This document shows, piece by piece, positions 8,751 through 16,566 of a stretch of DNA of 64,000 nucleotides. The notes under the pieces were generated by a model. The model had not been told where the DNA came from. It made no database searches and saw only the letters and a list, made by a program, of their open reading frames with translations. Position numbers and translations under genes: made by a program. This DNA comes from Maribacter sp. GTDB taxonomy: Bacteria; Bacteroidota; Bacteroidia; Flavobacteriales; Flavobacteriaceae. How positions within the stretch are numbered: the first letter of the stretch is position 1; each line of letters begins with the position of its first letter. The DNA lies in assembly GCA_011050675.1 (NCBI GenBank), contig DRFI01000023.1, positions 270,079 to 334,078 of the forward strand. The letters run 5' to 3'.

Positions 8751-9421
8751 ACAAGACAGTACTTTCTATAGTTGCTATATTACTTTTCGCTGCTTGTAAA
8801 CAAACGGTAAAAAAAGAAAATATTCAGGTAACTGAAACCAGTAGGGTAGAGCACTTGCCTTTTTATAACGATGAGTCATTTACACCACATTGGATAACTC
8901 CAAATACTGAAGAAGAAAAACAATTTCACAAAATTCCTGATTTTAAATTGGTGGATCAGTTAGGCGATACATTGACTCAAAAATCATTTGAGAATCAAAT
9001 TTACATTACGGACTTCTTTTTTACGAGTTGCCCAGGTATTTGTTTGAAGATGACCAATAATATGACGAAGGTGCAAGAAGCTTTTTTAGATAATCCTGAA
9101 GTAGCTATTCTTTCACATTCCGTTACCCCTTCAATAGATTCAGTTTCTGTCCTTAAAACATATGCTGAAAAGAATGGAGTTATAGATTCTAAATGGCACT
9201 TGGTTACAGGTGATAAAACTGAAATTTACAACTTAGGTAGAAACGAATATTTTGTAGAAAATGATTTAGGTATTCCAAAGGATATCAATGACTTTCTGCA
9301 CACAGAAAATTTCTTGCTCATAGATAAAAACAAGCACATACGTGGTATCTATAACGGACTCAACCGGGCTTCAATAGCACAATTAATTACTGATGCTGAA
9401 GCATTATTGAAAGAAATCTAG
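8747..9421 (+). CDS. SCO1/SenC-family thioredoxin-fold lipoprotein
   Basis: 224 residues. The signal peptide has a lipobox (LFAAC, Cys about 17). The thioredoxin-like fold carries the SCO1 metal/redox site SCPGIC (Cys95 and Cys99) and the conserved His in FLHTENF (His185), so the three copper ligands of SCO proteins are in place. SCO proteins deliver copper to cytochrome oxidase CuA or act as thiol reductases. No oxidase genes are nearby; the partners are YHYH and MORN lipoproteins, so the client may differ. Translationally coupled to the gene before it (4-bp overlap). Confidence 0.9.
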   Translation: MNKTVLSIVAILLFAACKQTVKKENIQVTETSRVEHLPFYNDESFTPHWITPNTEEEKQFHKIPDFKLVDQLGDTLTQKSFENQIYITDFFFTSCPGICLKMTNNMTKVQEAFLDNPEVAILSHSVTPSIDSVSVLKTYAEKNGVIDSKWHLVTGDKTEIYNLGRNEYFVENDLGIPKDINDFLHTENFLLIDKNKHIRGIYNGLNRASIAQLITDAEALLKEI

Positions 9422-9513
9422 GTCTACTACTATTTTCGCATTTGTGTATGTCTAACTAATAATAAATACTCTTTAAATCATTCTAAAAGCGTAACTTATA
9501 GCTATCTAAAAGA

Positions 9514-10059
9514 ATGATAATGAATAAGATAGTCTATTACGTTGCCATTTCTATTGACGGATTTATCTGCGGACTTAACGGAGATATTAGTGGATTCGTA
9601 GGTGAGGGTAGTGGAGTTACTAAATACTTGTCTGACTTAAGAGAATTCGAAATCACTATAATGGGTAAAGACACTTATGAGTTTGGGTATGCCTACGGAT
9701 TAAAACCTGGACAGCCAGCATACGCACACATGCAACATTATATATTTTCTAAGTCACTATCGTTTGATACAATAAGTGATCAAGTTCATATTGTTTCCGA
9801 TTACGATTTGGATAAAATTAGAGAGTTAAAGAAAAACTCAACTACAGATATCTACTTATGCGGAGGTGGCGTATTTGCCGGATGGCTTTTTGATAATCAA
9901 TTAATAGATATTATTAAAGTGAAAATAAATCCGTTAGTATTGGGGGAAGGTGTACGACTCTTTGGTGATTCTAAACAAGGACACCGACTAGAACTCACAG
10001 AAACCGAATCTCATGATGGCGGATTGATATTTAACACTTATAAAGTGAAATATTATTAA
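9514..10059 (+). CDS. Dihydrofolate reductase-like (RibD C-terminal type) protein
   Basis: 181 residues (177-179 if the ATG at 9520 is used). Matches the DHFR-like/RibD_C family: N-terminal YYVAISIDGFICG, MGKDTYEFGY, the nucleotide-binding DIYLCGGGVFAGWL and the C-terminal PLVLGEGVRLFGD block. These proteins are NADPH-dependent reductases of mostly unknown substrate. It stands alone, 92 bp after the SCO1-like gene, and ends at a strong shared terminator. Confidence 0.85.
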   Translation: MIMNKIVYYVAISIDGFICGLNGDISGFVGEGSGVTKYLSDLREFEITIMGKDTYEFGYAYGLKPGQPAYAHMQHYIFSKSLSFDTISDQVHIVSDYDLDKIRELKKNSTTDIYLCGGGVFAGWLFDNQLIDIIKVKINPLVLGEGVRLFGDSKQGHRLELTETESHDGGLIFNTYKVKYY

Positions 10060-10078
10060 AGGATAATTCTAAAAATAA

Positions 10079-10114
10079 AAAAGGCCAGAAAATCAATTGA
10101 TTTTCTGGCCTTTT
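10079..10114. terminator. Bidirectional terminator
   Basis: A perfect 18-bp inverted repeat (arms 10079-10096 and 10097-10114) reads AAAAGGCCAGAAAATCA and its complement, with A and T runs on both outer flanks. It lies between the convergent genes ending at 10059 and 10138 and can end both transcripts. Confidence 0.85.
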
Positions 10115-10137
10115 AACTAACAACCAAACTTAAACTT

Positions 10138-10815
10138 TTACTTTAAAGCAACTAATAATTTCTCTGCTACTAATTCTGATGAAGCTGGGTTCTGACCTGT
10201 AATTAAATTACCATCTTGAATTGCGTATGCTGCCCAATCTTCTTTTTTAGAGTAGATTCCGCCATTTTCTTGAAGCATGTCTTCTACTAAGAAAGGAACA
10301 ACCTCAGTTAATTGTACAGCAGCTTCTTCACTATTTGTGAAACCAGTAACTTTCTTACCATTTACTAAAGCTTTACCATCTTTTCCTTTAACATCTTTTA
10401 AAGCTGCAGGAGCGTGACATACAAAAGCGATAGGCTTTTCTTGTTCATTGAATGTTTCAATCAATTTGATTGAAGTAGCATCGTTTGCTAAATCCCATAA
10501 CGGTCCGTGACCACCTGGGTAGAAAACTGCATCGAAATCAGATGCGTTTACTTCAGCTAAAACTTTTGTATGGTTAATTACATCTTGAGCAACTTTATCA
10601 TCTTTAAAACGCTTCGTATCTTTAGTCTGAGCATCTTCGGTATCACTACTTGGATCAATTGGTGCTTGACCACCTTTTGGAGTTGCTACAGTAATTTCTG
10701 CACCTTTATCCAACAATGAATAATACGGAGCAGCAAACTCCTCAATCCAAAATCCTGTTTTCTTTCCTGTGTCTCCCAATTGATCGTGAGAGGTTAATAC
10801 AAATAATATTTTCAT
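10138..10815 (-). CDS. DJ-1/PfpI superfamily protein, Hsp31-like
   Basis: 225 residues. It has the class I amidotransferase-like fold with GFWIEEF (Glu25), YPGGHGPLWDL (about 99-109) and the nucleophile elbow AFVCHAPAA (Cys133, His134). This Glu-Cys-His arrangement is typical of Hsp31-like glyoxalase III/deglycase or chaperone proteins. It is the second gene of a two-gene operon behind the CurA-like reductase (44-bp gap). That operon has a TetR-type operator in its promoter, which suggests induction by reactive carbonyls or electrophiles. Confidence 0.9.
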   Translation of the reverse strand: MKILFVLTSHDQLGDTGKKTGFWIEEFAAPYYSLLDKGAEITVATPKGGQAPIDPSSDTEDAQTKDTKRFKDDKVAQDVINHTKVLAEVNASDFDAVFYPGGHGPLWDLANDATSIKLIETFNEQEKPIAFVCHAPAALKDVKGKDGKALVNGKKVTGFTNSEEAAVQLTEVVPFLVEDMLQENGGIYSKKEDWAAYAIQDGNLITGQNPASSELVAEKLLVALK

Positions 10816-10859
10816 CTTTATTTTATTTTTAAATTATTGATTTATAGTAAGTCTTATAA

Positions 10860-11858
10860 TTAGACTTTAACTATCATTTTTCCTTTATTCTTACCATTCA
10901 TCATATCTAAGAAAGCTTGCGGGGTATTATCAAACCCTTCTATAATCGTTTCTTTATATGTCAGTTTACCTTCACCCAACCATGTAGATAATTGCTTCAT
11001 AGCTACCGGGAATTTATCTGCGTAATTAGAAACAATAAACCCTTGCATTAAAGCACTATTTTTAACCAAGAAAGGTTGTACTGCAACAGCCATAGGTAGT
11101 TCCGTTTTGTTGTAAACCGAAATGGCACCACAGATGATAATACGTGCAAACTGATTTATACTGAATAAAACAGCATCGGAAATTGGTCCGCCAACATTAT
11201 CAAAATAGATATCGACTCCGTTTGGTGCTGCTTCTTTAATGGCAGCTTTCATATCCTTAGTAGTTTTATAATTGATACCATGGTCAAACCCAAATTCAGA
11301 TTTTAGCATATCAACCTTCTCATCGGTGCCAGCAATTCCAATTACGTTAAGTCCAAGTATTTTACCGATCTGACCCACAACACTACCAACTGCACCAGCA
11401 GCACCAGATACCACTAAAGTTTCTCCTTTTTTAGGTTTTCCTATCTCCTGAAGTCCTAAAAAGGCAGTTAAGCCAGTCATACCAACAATACCTAAGTAGG
11501 CACTTAATGGTGCTTTACTTTTATCTATTTTCTGTAAGCCTTCGCCAGTAGATATTTGCTTCTCTTTCCATTGCAATAAACCTGATACGAAATCGCCTTT
11601 TTTGAACTTGTCGTTCTTGGTTTCTATAACTTCCGCTACGATACCTGAGCTAATTGGTTCGCCAACATTAAATGGTGGTACATAAGATTTTGCATCACTC
11701 ATTCGACCGCGTAAATAAGGGTCTACAGATATATATTTTGCTTCTAAAAGTACATCACCATCAGATACACTTAAATTATTATCTAATTCTAAAAAATCGA
11801 AATCTGCTAGGGTAGGAGTACCTACCGGACGTTGTTTTAAATTAATTGACTTATTCAT
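10860..11858 (-). CDS. NADP-dependent MDR oxidoreductase, CurA/prostaglandin reductase type
   Basis: 332 residues, the usual length for zinc-free medium-chain reductases of the CurA/PTGR/leukotriene B4 dehydrogenase group. Family marks are QRPVGTP near the N-terminus, VDPYLRGRM (about 46-54), GMTGLTAFLGL and the NADP-binding VSGAAGAVGSVVGQ (about 149-162). These enzymes reduce the C=C bond of alpha,beta-unsaturated carbonyls. First gene of the operon with the Hsp31-like gene; its promoter has a near-palindromic AATGAACATTCATT site. Confidence 0.9.
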   Translation of the reverse strand: MNKSINLKQRPVGTPTLADFDFLELDNNLSVSDGDVLLEAKYISVDPYLRGRMSDAKSYVPPFNVGEPISSGIVAEVIETKNDKFKKGDFVSGLLQWKEKQISTGEGLQKIDKSKAPLSAYLGIVGMTGLTAFLGLQEIGKPKKGETLVVSGAAGAVGSVVGQIGKILGLNVIGIAGTDEKVDMLKSEFGFDHGINYKTTKDMKAAIKEAAPNGVDIYFDNVGGPISDAVLFSINQFARIIICGAISVYNKTELPMAVAVQPFLVKNSALMQGFIVSNYADKFPVAMKQLSTWLGEGKLTYKETIIEGFDNTPQAFLDMMNGKNKGKMIVKV

Positions 11859-11953
11859 AAGCTATTTATTTAATTTTTAAATATGTGTGATGATTTACGT
11901 GAAAATCTACACGGTATACATCAAAATATTTAGTATTCTATTTTAACACTGTT

Positions 11954-11986
11954 CAAAGGTATTACAAAAAAGAATGAACATTCATT
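11954..11986 (-). promoter_or_regulatory. Promoter with TetR-type operator before the CurA-like operon
   Basis: On the minus strand a -7 element TACCTTTG (11961 to 11954) is preceded, 11 nt upstream, by AATGAACATTCATT (11973-11986). This differs in one central base from the perfect palindrome at 34293-34306 before the TetR-led operon, where the same TACCTTTG box is used. The site would lie between the -33 and -7 elements, a repressing position. That the TetR protein encoded at 33678-34262 binds here is inferred. Confidence 0.72.
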
Positions 11987-12025
11987 TTTTAACGAAAGTT
12001 TATAAAATAGAAATCATATAATAGA

Positions 12026-12053
12026 CGAAAGGCAGTCAATTGACTGCCTTTCG
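12026..12053. terminator. Hairpin terminator after the aldehyde dehydrogenase gene
   Basis: A perfect 14-bp inverted repeat, CGAAAGGCAGTCAA plus complement, starts 11 bp beyond the dehydrogenase stop. A T-run follows it on the plus strand; on the minus strand only a weak U-tract follows. The stem centre (TCAATTGA) is the same as in the terminator at 10079-10114. Confidence 0.7.
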
Positions 12054-12064
12054 GTTTTGTTTTT

Positions 12065-13465
12065 TTACTTATCATCCATTATAATAATAGACTTCACATT
12101 AACGAACTCTTTCATTCCAAATCCGCCATGTTCCCTTCCATATCCAGAATCTTTAACACCACCAAAGGGCATAGAAGGCTCTGCTAATCCGAAAGAATTA
12201 ATGAATACCATTCCTGTATCAAAATGCTTTTCTGCTAATTCTGTAGCTTTCTTGACGTCTTTAGAGAAGATACCGCCACCAAGTCCAAATCTACTATCAT
12301 TGGCTATACGCATTGCATCTTCATTATCTGTTGCCCTAATTAATGAGGCAACAGGTCCGAACAGTTCATCATCATAGGCAGGTTGCCCAGATGAAATATT
12401 ACCTAATATGGTAGCAGGGTAGAAGTAGCCTTCACCTTCAGGTATTTCTCCGCCACATAGAATTTCAGCACCTTTTTCTACGCTTTCTTCAACTTGTTCA
12501 TGAATCTTCTTTCTTAAATCTTCCCGGGCCATTGGACCTAATTCGGTCTCTTCTAATTTTGGATCACCAACTTTTAAAGCTTTCATAGCGTTCACAAATT
12601 TTTCCTTGAACTCGTCATACACTTTCTCGGTGGCTATAAATCGTTTTGCGGCTATACAAGTTTCTCCATTATTATAAATACGACCCATTACACTTTTTTC
12701 TACTGCAAGGTCAATGTCTGCATCATCTAAAACTAAATAAGCATCATTACTACCCAATTCTAGAACAGTCTTTTTAAGTGCTGCGCCCGCTTTTTCTCCT
12801 ATTTTTTCACCAGCACCAGGACTCCCGGTCAACGTTAAACCTCTTACTAATTTATGCTTAACGATTGCATTAGATTGCTCATGCTCAATTACTAATACAT
12901 TGAAAAGACCAGATGGCAAACCAGCAGTATCAAAAATGGATTTCAATAATTTTGCGGTTCCTGTTACATTCGAAGCATGTTTTAAAAGAATACTATTACC
13001 AGCCATAAGGTTTACGATTGTGTATCGTAATACCTGATAACTTGGATAGTTCCAAGGCTGAATTCCGTAAATAATTCCCATAGGGGAGTATGCTATAATT
13101 CCTTTCCCTCCATTTGTTAATTGTCGTTCTTCGCTCTTTAAAAATGCTGGTGCATGCTCTGCAGAATAGTCGCATATTGATGTACATAAGTCAACTTCTT
13201 GTTCACTTTGTTTCAATAATTTACCCATTTCATTGGTCATCAGTTCGGCAAGTTCAGATTTATAATTCTGTAATTCTTTACCTATTGATTTTATAATCTC
13301 CCCACGTTCTTCTATTGTTTTATTTTTCCATTTTAGAAAAGCCTTTTGAGATTGCTGAATACTTTCCTCTACCTGTTCATCTGTCATATACGTATATGTT
13401 GACAGTGTTTTACCAGTAGTAGGGTTAATAGTTTTGAATGTATTTTGTTTTGTTGTCGTAGACAT
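12065..13465 (-). CDS. NAD(P)-dependent aldehyde / succinate-semialdehyde dehydrogenase (Sad-like)
   Basis: 466 residues. The ALDH fold is complete: PWNYP (about 137-141), FTGS-like LTLTGSPGAGE (about 211-220), general base in LELGSND (Glu236) and catalytic Cys in NNGETCIAAKR (Cys270). The short N-terminus and length fit the Sad/YneI-type succinate-semialdehyde dehydrogenase group rather than GabD. The substrate is inferred. The gene follows the SDR gene by 20 bp in the same direction, so both are one transcription unit. It ends at a hairpin terminator. Confidence 0.88.
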   Translation of the reverse strand: MSTTTKQNTFKTINPTTGKTLSTYTYMTDEQVEESIQQSQKAFLKWKNKTIEERGEIIKSIGKELQNYKSELAELMTNEMGKLLKQSEQEVDLCTSICDYSAEHAPAFLKSEERQLTNGGKGIIAYSPMGIIYGIQPWNYPSYQVLRYTIVNLMAGNSILLKHASNVTGTAKLLKSIFDTAGLPSGLFNVLVIEHEQSNAIVKHKLVRGLTLTGSPGAGEKIGEKAGAALKKTVLELGSNDAYLVLDDADIDLAVEKSVMGRIYNNGETCIAAKRFIATEKVYDEFKEKFVNAMKALKVGDPKLEETELGPMAREDLRKKIHEQVEESVEKGAEILCGGEIPEGEGYFYPATILGNISSGQPAYDDELFGPVASLIRATDNEDAMRIANDSRFGLGGGIFSKDVKKATELAEKHFDTGMVFINSFGLAEPSMPFGGVKDSGYGREHGGFGMKEFVNVKSIIIMDDK

Positions 13466-13485
13466 ATCTTGTTTTTTAATTTTAT

Positions 13486-14226
13486 TTATTGTTGTTCACT
13501 TGGTACCAAATACACATCATTAATGTTTACCCTATTTGGTTGTGTTAATACATAATAGATGGAGTTAGCAATATCTTCTGCTTCTAATGTTTCCATCTTT
13601 TGCATTTCTTTAATCATCTCTTTAATATCCTCGTCAGTAATGCTGTTTGTTAAACTGGTAGCTACAGCACCAGGCTCAATAGAGGTAATATTTATACCAT
13701 ACTTAGGAGCCAATTCTTGACGAAGTCCTTCTGAGAACATTTTTACGGCAGCCTTGGTTGCGCAGTAAACTGCCCCACCCGGAAAATATCTATTTGCAGC
13801 CATCGATGAAATATTAATGATATTACCGCCTTTGTTCGCTTTTAACTCTGGTAAGACTGCGGCAACTCCGTTCAAGACTCCTTTAATATTGACATCTACC
13901 ATTTTGTCCCACTCGTCGGTTTTCAGTTTTTCAACAAATGAAAGTGGCATTAAACCGGCATTATTTATCAACCCAGTAATTTTGCCGTATTCTAATTTTG
14001 TTTTTGATACTACTTTTTGAAAATCTTCTTTTTTAGTGACGTCTCCAGTTACTACTAAAGCATCACCACCATTATTTACGATGCTAGATTTTAAGTCATT
14101 CAGTTCATCTTCACTTCTTGCCATTAAAATAACTTTAGCTCCGTTCTCCGCTAATTTTATTGCAGTTGCTTTGCCAATTCCGCTTGATGCTCCCGTTATT
14201 ATAATAACCTTATCTTCTAATTTCAT
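13486..14226 (-). CDS. SDR-family oxidoreductase
   Basis: 246 residues, classical short-chain dehydrogenase/reductase: TGASSGIG cofactor loop (11-18), NNAG (88-91), INISSMA with the catalytic Ser (about 140) and YCATK (Tyr154, Lys158). The basic MARSEDEL after beta-2 suggests NADP preference. The closest known type is the NADP-dependent L-allo-threonine/serine dehydrogenase (YdfG-like) group, but the substrate cannot be read from sequence. First gene of the operon with the aldehyde dehydrogenase. A -7 like TACCATTG (14313 to 14306) precedes it. Confidence 0.88.
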   Translation of the reverse strand: MKLEDKVIIITGASSGIGKATAIKLAENGAKVILMARSEDELNDLKSSIVNNGGDALVVTGDVTKKEDFQKVVSKTKLEYGKITGLINNAGLMPLSFVEKLKTDEWDKMVDVNIKGVLNGVAAVLPELKANKGGNIINISSMAANRYFPGGAVYCATKAAVKMFSEGLRQELAPKYGINITSIEPGAVATSLTNSITDEDIKEMIKEMQKMETLEAEDIANSIYYVLTQPNRVNINDVYLVPSEQQ

Positions 14227-14349
14227 AGTGTGTTAATTTTGATTCGTATTCAATTTACACGTAATGAAAACAGTCTTTTGACTAGATTAAAATAAGTATT
14301 GACGTCAATGGTATTGAAGTAATTTTTACGGCTTGTGAGTTAATAATTA

Positions 14350-14363
14350 GTTCATATTTGAAC
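14350..14363. promoter_or_regulatory. Inverted repeat GTTCA-N4-TGAAC upstream of the SDR operon
   Basis: GTTCA (14350-14354) and TGAAC (14359-14363) form a perfect 5-bp inverted repeat with a 4-nt centre, about 40 nt upstream of the -7 like box. It could be a regulator site. It shares the GTTCAT half with the TetR operator but not its layout, so no link is claimed. Confidence 0.3.
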
Positions 14364-14441
14364 AAAATATGTTTGTTAAGAGACATATTCATTTATATAT
14401 TCATTATTTGACCCCTTATTTTATAAAATTAGGTAAGAGTT

Positions 14442-14799
14442 ATGTTGACAAATAAGATGATCGGTATTGTTGGTGGAGTAGGTAGTTAGGCTGGAATAGA
14501 CTTAATTAAAAAAGTATACGACCTTACCGAGGCTACTTCTAATCATGAACATTTGCCGGTATCTATACTTTCCGTTCCCCATAAAATTATTGATAGAACT
14601 AAAAATTTGTTGGCTGAAACAGATATTAATCCTACAATTGATATATCAGAAATCATTATATCTTTAATAGCAAGTGGCTCTAGTTGTATTGGTATTCCTT
14701 GTAATACGGCACATGCTAAACCACTTAATTATAGATGCCACCACAGTATTGGATAGAACACTAACTAGAGAGTCTAAGAAAATGGATATGATTGCTTAG
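14442..14799 (+). pseudogene. Aspartate/glutamate racemase remnant
   Basis: From ATG 14442 the frame reads MIGIVGGVGS, hits TAG at 14487-14489 where the family has a Pro/Tyr-Ala-Gly loop, and goes on AGIDLIKKVYD, HLPVSILSVPHKI, DRT and IGIPCNTAHA. The last carries the first catalytic Cys of the Asp/Glu racemase family. It then stops at 14757-14759. A C-terminal piece (IIDATTVLDRTL to TAG 14797-14799) follows in another frame, so the central part with the second catalytic Cys is deleted. The gene is dead: one nonsense change plus a large internal deletion. It lies between the SDR promoter and the convergent AraC gene. Confidence 0.82.
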
Positions 14800-14811
14800 A
14801 TATTGGTGGAT

Positions 14812-15702
14812 TTACCCTGTACAGGCATTTCTGGTTAATAACATATAATTTCCATTAGATTTAAATTCTTTTATAGATATGCCAACATAACGCTTAAAGG
14901 TCTTTGATAAATGACTTACGTCTGTAAAGCCTAGGTCGTCTGCTATTTGGGTTAAAGTAAAATCAGAATTAAGCAGTCTAATTTCAACTAATTTCAATTT
15001 TGCTTTTATTATATATTCCCGCAAAGGCATTTGTACCTGTTTTTTAAAATACTCACTCACATACGTAGGAGACATCATAAAAACATCTGCTAAATTTTCA
15101 ACTTTTAACAAGTCGGTCTTATCTATATTCTCATTGATATAGGTCAGCATTTTTGTGATTCTTTCTTCAGATACTTTTGCATCAGTATCAAAATAATTAC
15201 TCTTTCTAATGTTCCTAATTAGTATTTCTAAAATACTGGTCATTAAGCTAGTAATAAGCGTAACGGACTCTTCTCCATAATTTCTTGTTTCCAATAAAAT
15301 CATCTCAAATAAATTACCAATATGCAATCTATCGGTTTCAGATTTTAAAATGTCGCCAGGTAATTGATTGTAGTTAGATAATATATACGAAGCTTCTTTA
15401 AACCACTCATTTCTATCAATCTGTATTTTATTTACTCCTCTAAAAAATGAATCTGTAAATTTTAAGAATACAAATTTACTAGTATCGTTAATGGTGAAAG
15501 AATGACATTTTAAAGGGGGCAATAAAAATACGCTTCCCGCTTTATAAGGTGATTCATTATAGTTTATACACTGGGTTCCTGAGCCAGATTTCACCAATAC
15601 CAACTCAAAAAAGTTGTTTTTAACTGGGCGTTGCTTCCATTCAGACAATTCAATTTCTTGTATTTCAAAAGGTTTATACGCTTCTAAAACTTCCATATTC
15701 AT
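14812..15702 (-). CDS. AraC-family transcriptional regulator
   Basis: 296 residues. The N-terminal half (about 1-170) is a cupin-like sensor domain (KSGSGTQCINYNESPYKAGSVFLLPP). The C-terminal part (about 195-290) holds the two helix-turn-helix motifs of AraC/XylS proteins, with LADVFMMSPTYVSEYFKKQ and the LGFTDVSHLSKTFKRYVGIS signature. It diverges from the nitroreductase/MDR/cupin operon at 15865, so it likely regulates that operon. Confidence 0.9.
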   Translation of the reverse strand: MNMEVLEAYKPFEIQEIELSEWKQRPVKNNFFELVLVKSGSGTQCINYNESPYKAGSVFLLPPLKCHSFTINDTSKFVFLKFTDSFFRGVNKIQIDRNEWFKEASYILSNYNQLPGDILKSETDRLHIGNLFEMILLETRNYGEESVTLITSLMTSILEILIRNIRKSNYFDTDAKVSEERITKMLTYINENIDKTDLLKVENLADVFMMSPTYVSEYFKKQVQMPLREYIIKAKLKLVEIRLLNSDFTLTQIADDLGFTDVSHLSKTFKRYVGISIKEFKSNGNYMLLTRNACTG

Positions 15703-15820
15703 CTAATTATAGTATAAAACTATATCATTTACTTCAATATGTCATTAAGATAATCAAATAAACCTTGATTTATACAAACATCACCTTTTTATGTACATGA
15801 TTTAGTGTTAGCAATACCAA

Positions 15821-15828
15821 TACATTTG
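15821..15828 (+). promoter_or_regulatory. -7 promoter element of the nitroreductase operon
   Basis: TACATTTG matches the Bacteroidota TAnnTTTG -7 element, 36 bp before the ATG at 15865. No good -33 TTTG is seen. An AATCAA-N7-TTGATT inverted repeat (15752-15770) lies upstream and is a candidate site for the divergent AraC protein. Confidence 0.55.
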
Positions 15829-15864
15829 TATCAAATTAATAAAACAACATTTTAAAATATAATA

Positions 15865-16539
15865 ATGAGTACACCAAACATCGCAAAAGAAGAGATCATC
15901 AACGCTTTTAACTTTAGACATGCTACAAAGGAATTTGATGCTACTAAAACTATCTCTGATGATGACATGAAATTCATCTTAGAAGCAGCACATTTATCAC
16001 CTAGTTCATTTGGTTTTGAACCATGGCATTTTATAGTAGTTCAGGATAAAGAATTACGTGAGTTATTAAAGCCTGTAGCTTGGGGAGCACCTTTAAAATT
16101 AGATACTGCTAGCCACTTTGTATTGGGTTTAAGTATGAAATCGTCAATGGTAAAACATGATTCTGAATATATCATGCATATGATGAAGGATGTAAAGCAA
16201 CTACCTGTAGAAGTAGTTGAAATGTATTCTAAATTTTACAGAGAATTTCAAGAGCGTGATTTTGATTTGGATACGGACAAAAAATTGTTTGACTGGTCAG
16301 CTAAGCAAACTTACATCGCTTTAGGAAACATGATGACAGCTGCCGCTTTGACAGGAATTGATTCTTGCCCTATTGAAGGTTTTCATCAAGAAAACGCAGA
16401 GGCTTTATTGAAAGAGAAATTTGATGTAGATACCGATAAATATGGTCTATCGTTTATGACTGCTTTCGGTTACAGAAAAGCAGATCCAGAATTTGGTAAA
16501 TCTAGAAGAAACTTTGATGATATCGTTACTTGGAAGTAA
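15865..16539 (+). CDS. Nitroreductase-family NAD(P)H-dependent oxidoreductase
   Basis: 224 residues, an FMN-dependent nitroreductase fold. Visible marks are the FNFRHATKEFD N-terminus (the RxS/T FMN-phosphate contact in NfsB-like enzymes), LEAAHLSPSSFGFEPWHFIVV (about 38-58) and the C-terminal GFGYRK-like TAFGYRK plus basic tail. It likely reduces quinones or nitroaromatics. First gene of a same-strand run with the MDR reductase (27 bp downstream), cupin and yellow-like genes. Divergent from the AraC regulator. Confidence 0.9.
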   Translation: MSTPNIAKEEIINAFNFRHATKEFDATKTISDDDMKFILEAAHLSPSSFGFEPWHFIVVQDKELRELLKPVAWGAPLKLDTASHFVLGLSMKSSMVKHDSEYIMHMMKDVKQLPVEVVEMYSKFYREFQERDFDLDTDKKLFDWSAKQTYIALGNMMTAAALTGIDSCPIEGFHQENAEALLKEKFDVDTDKYGLSFMTAFGYRKADPEFGKSRRNFDDIVTWK

Positions 16540-16566
16540 TTATATCATTCTAAAAAACAACATAAA

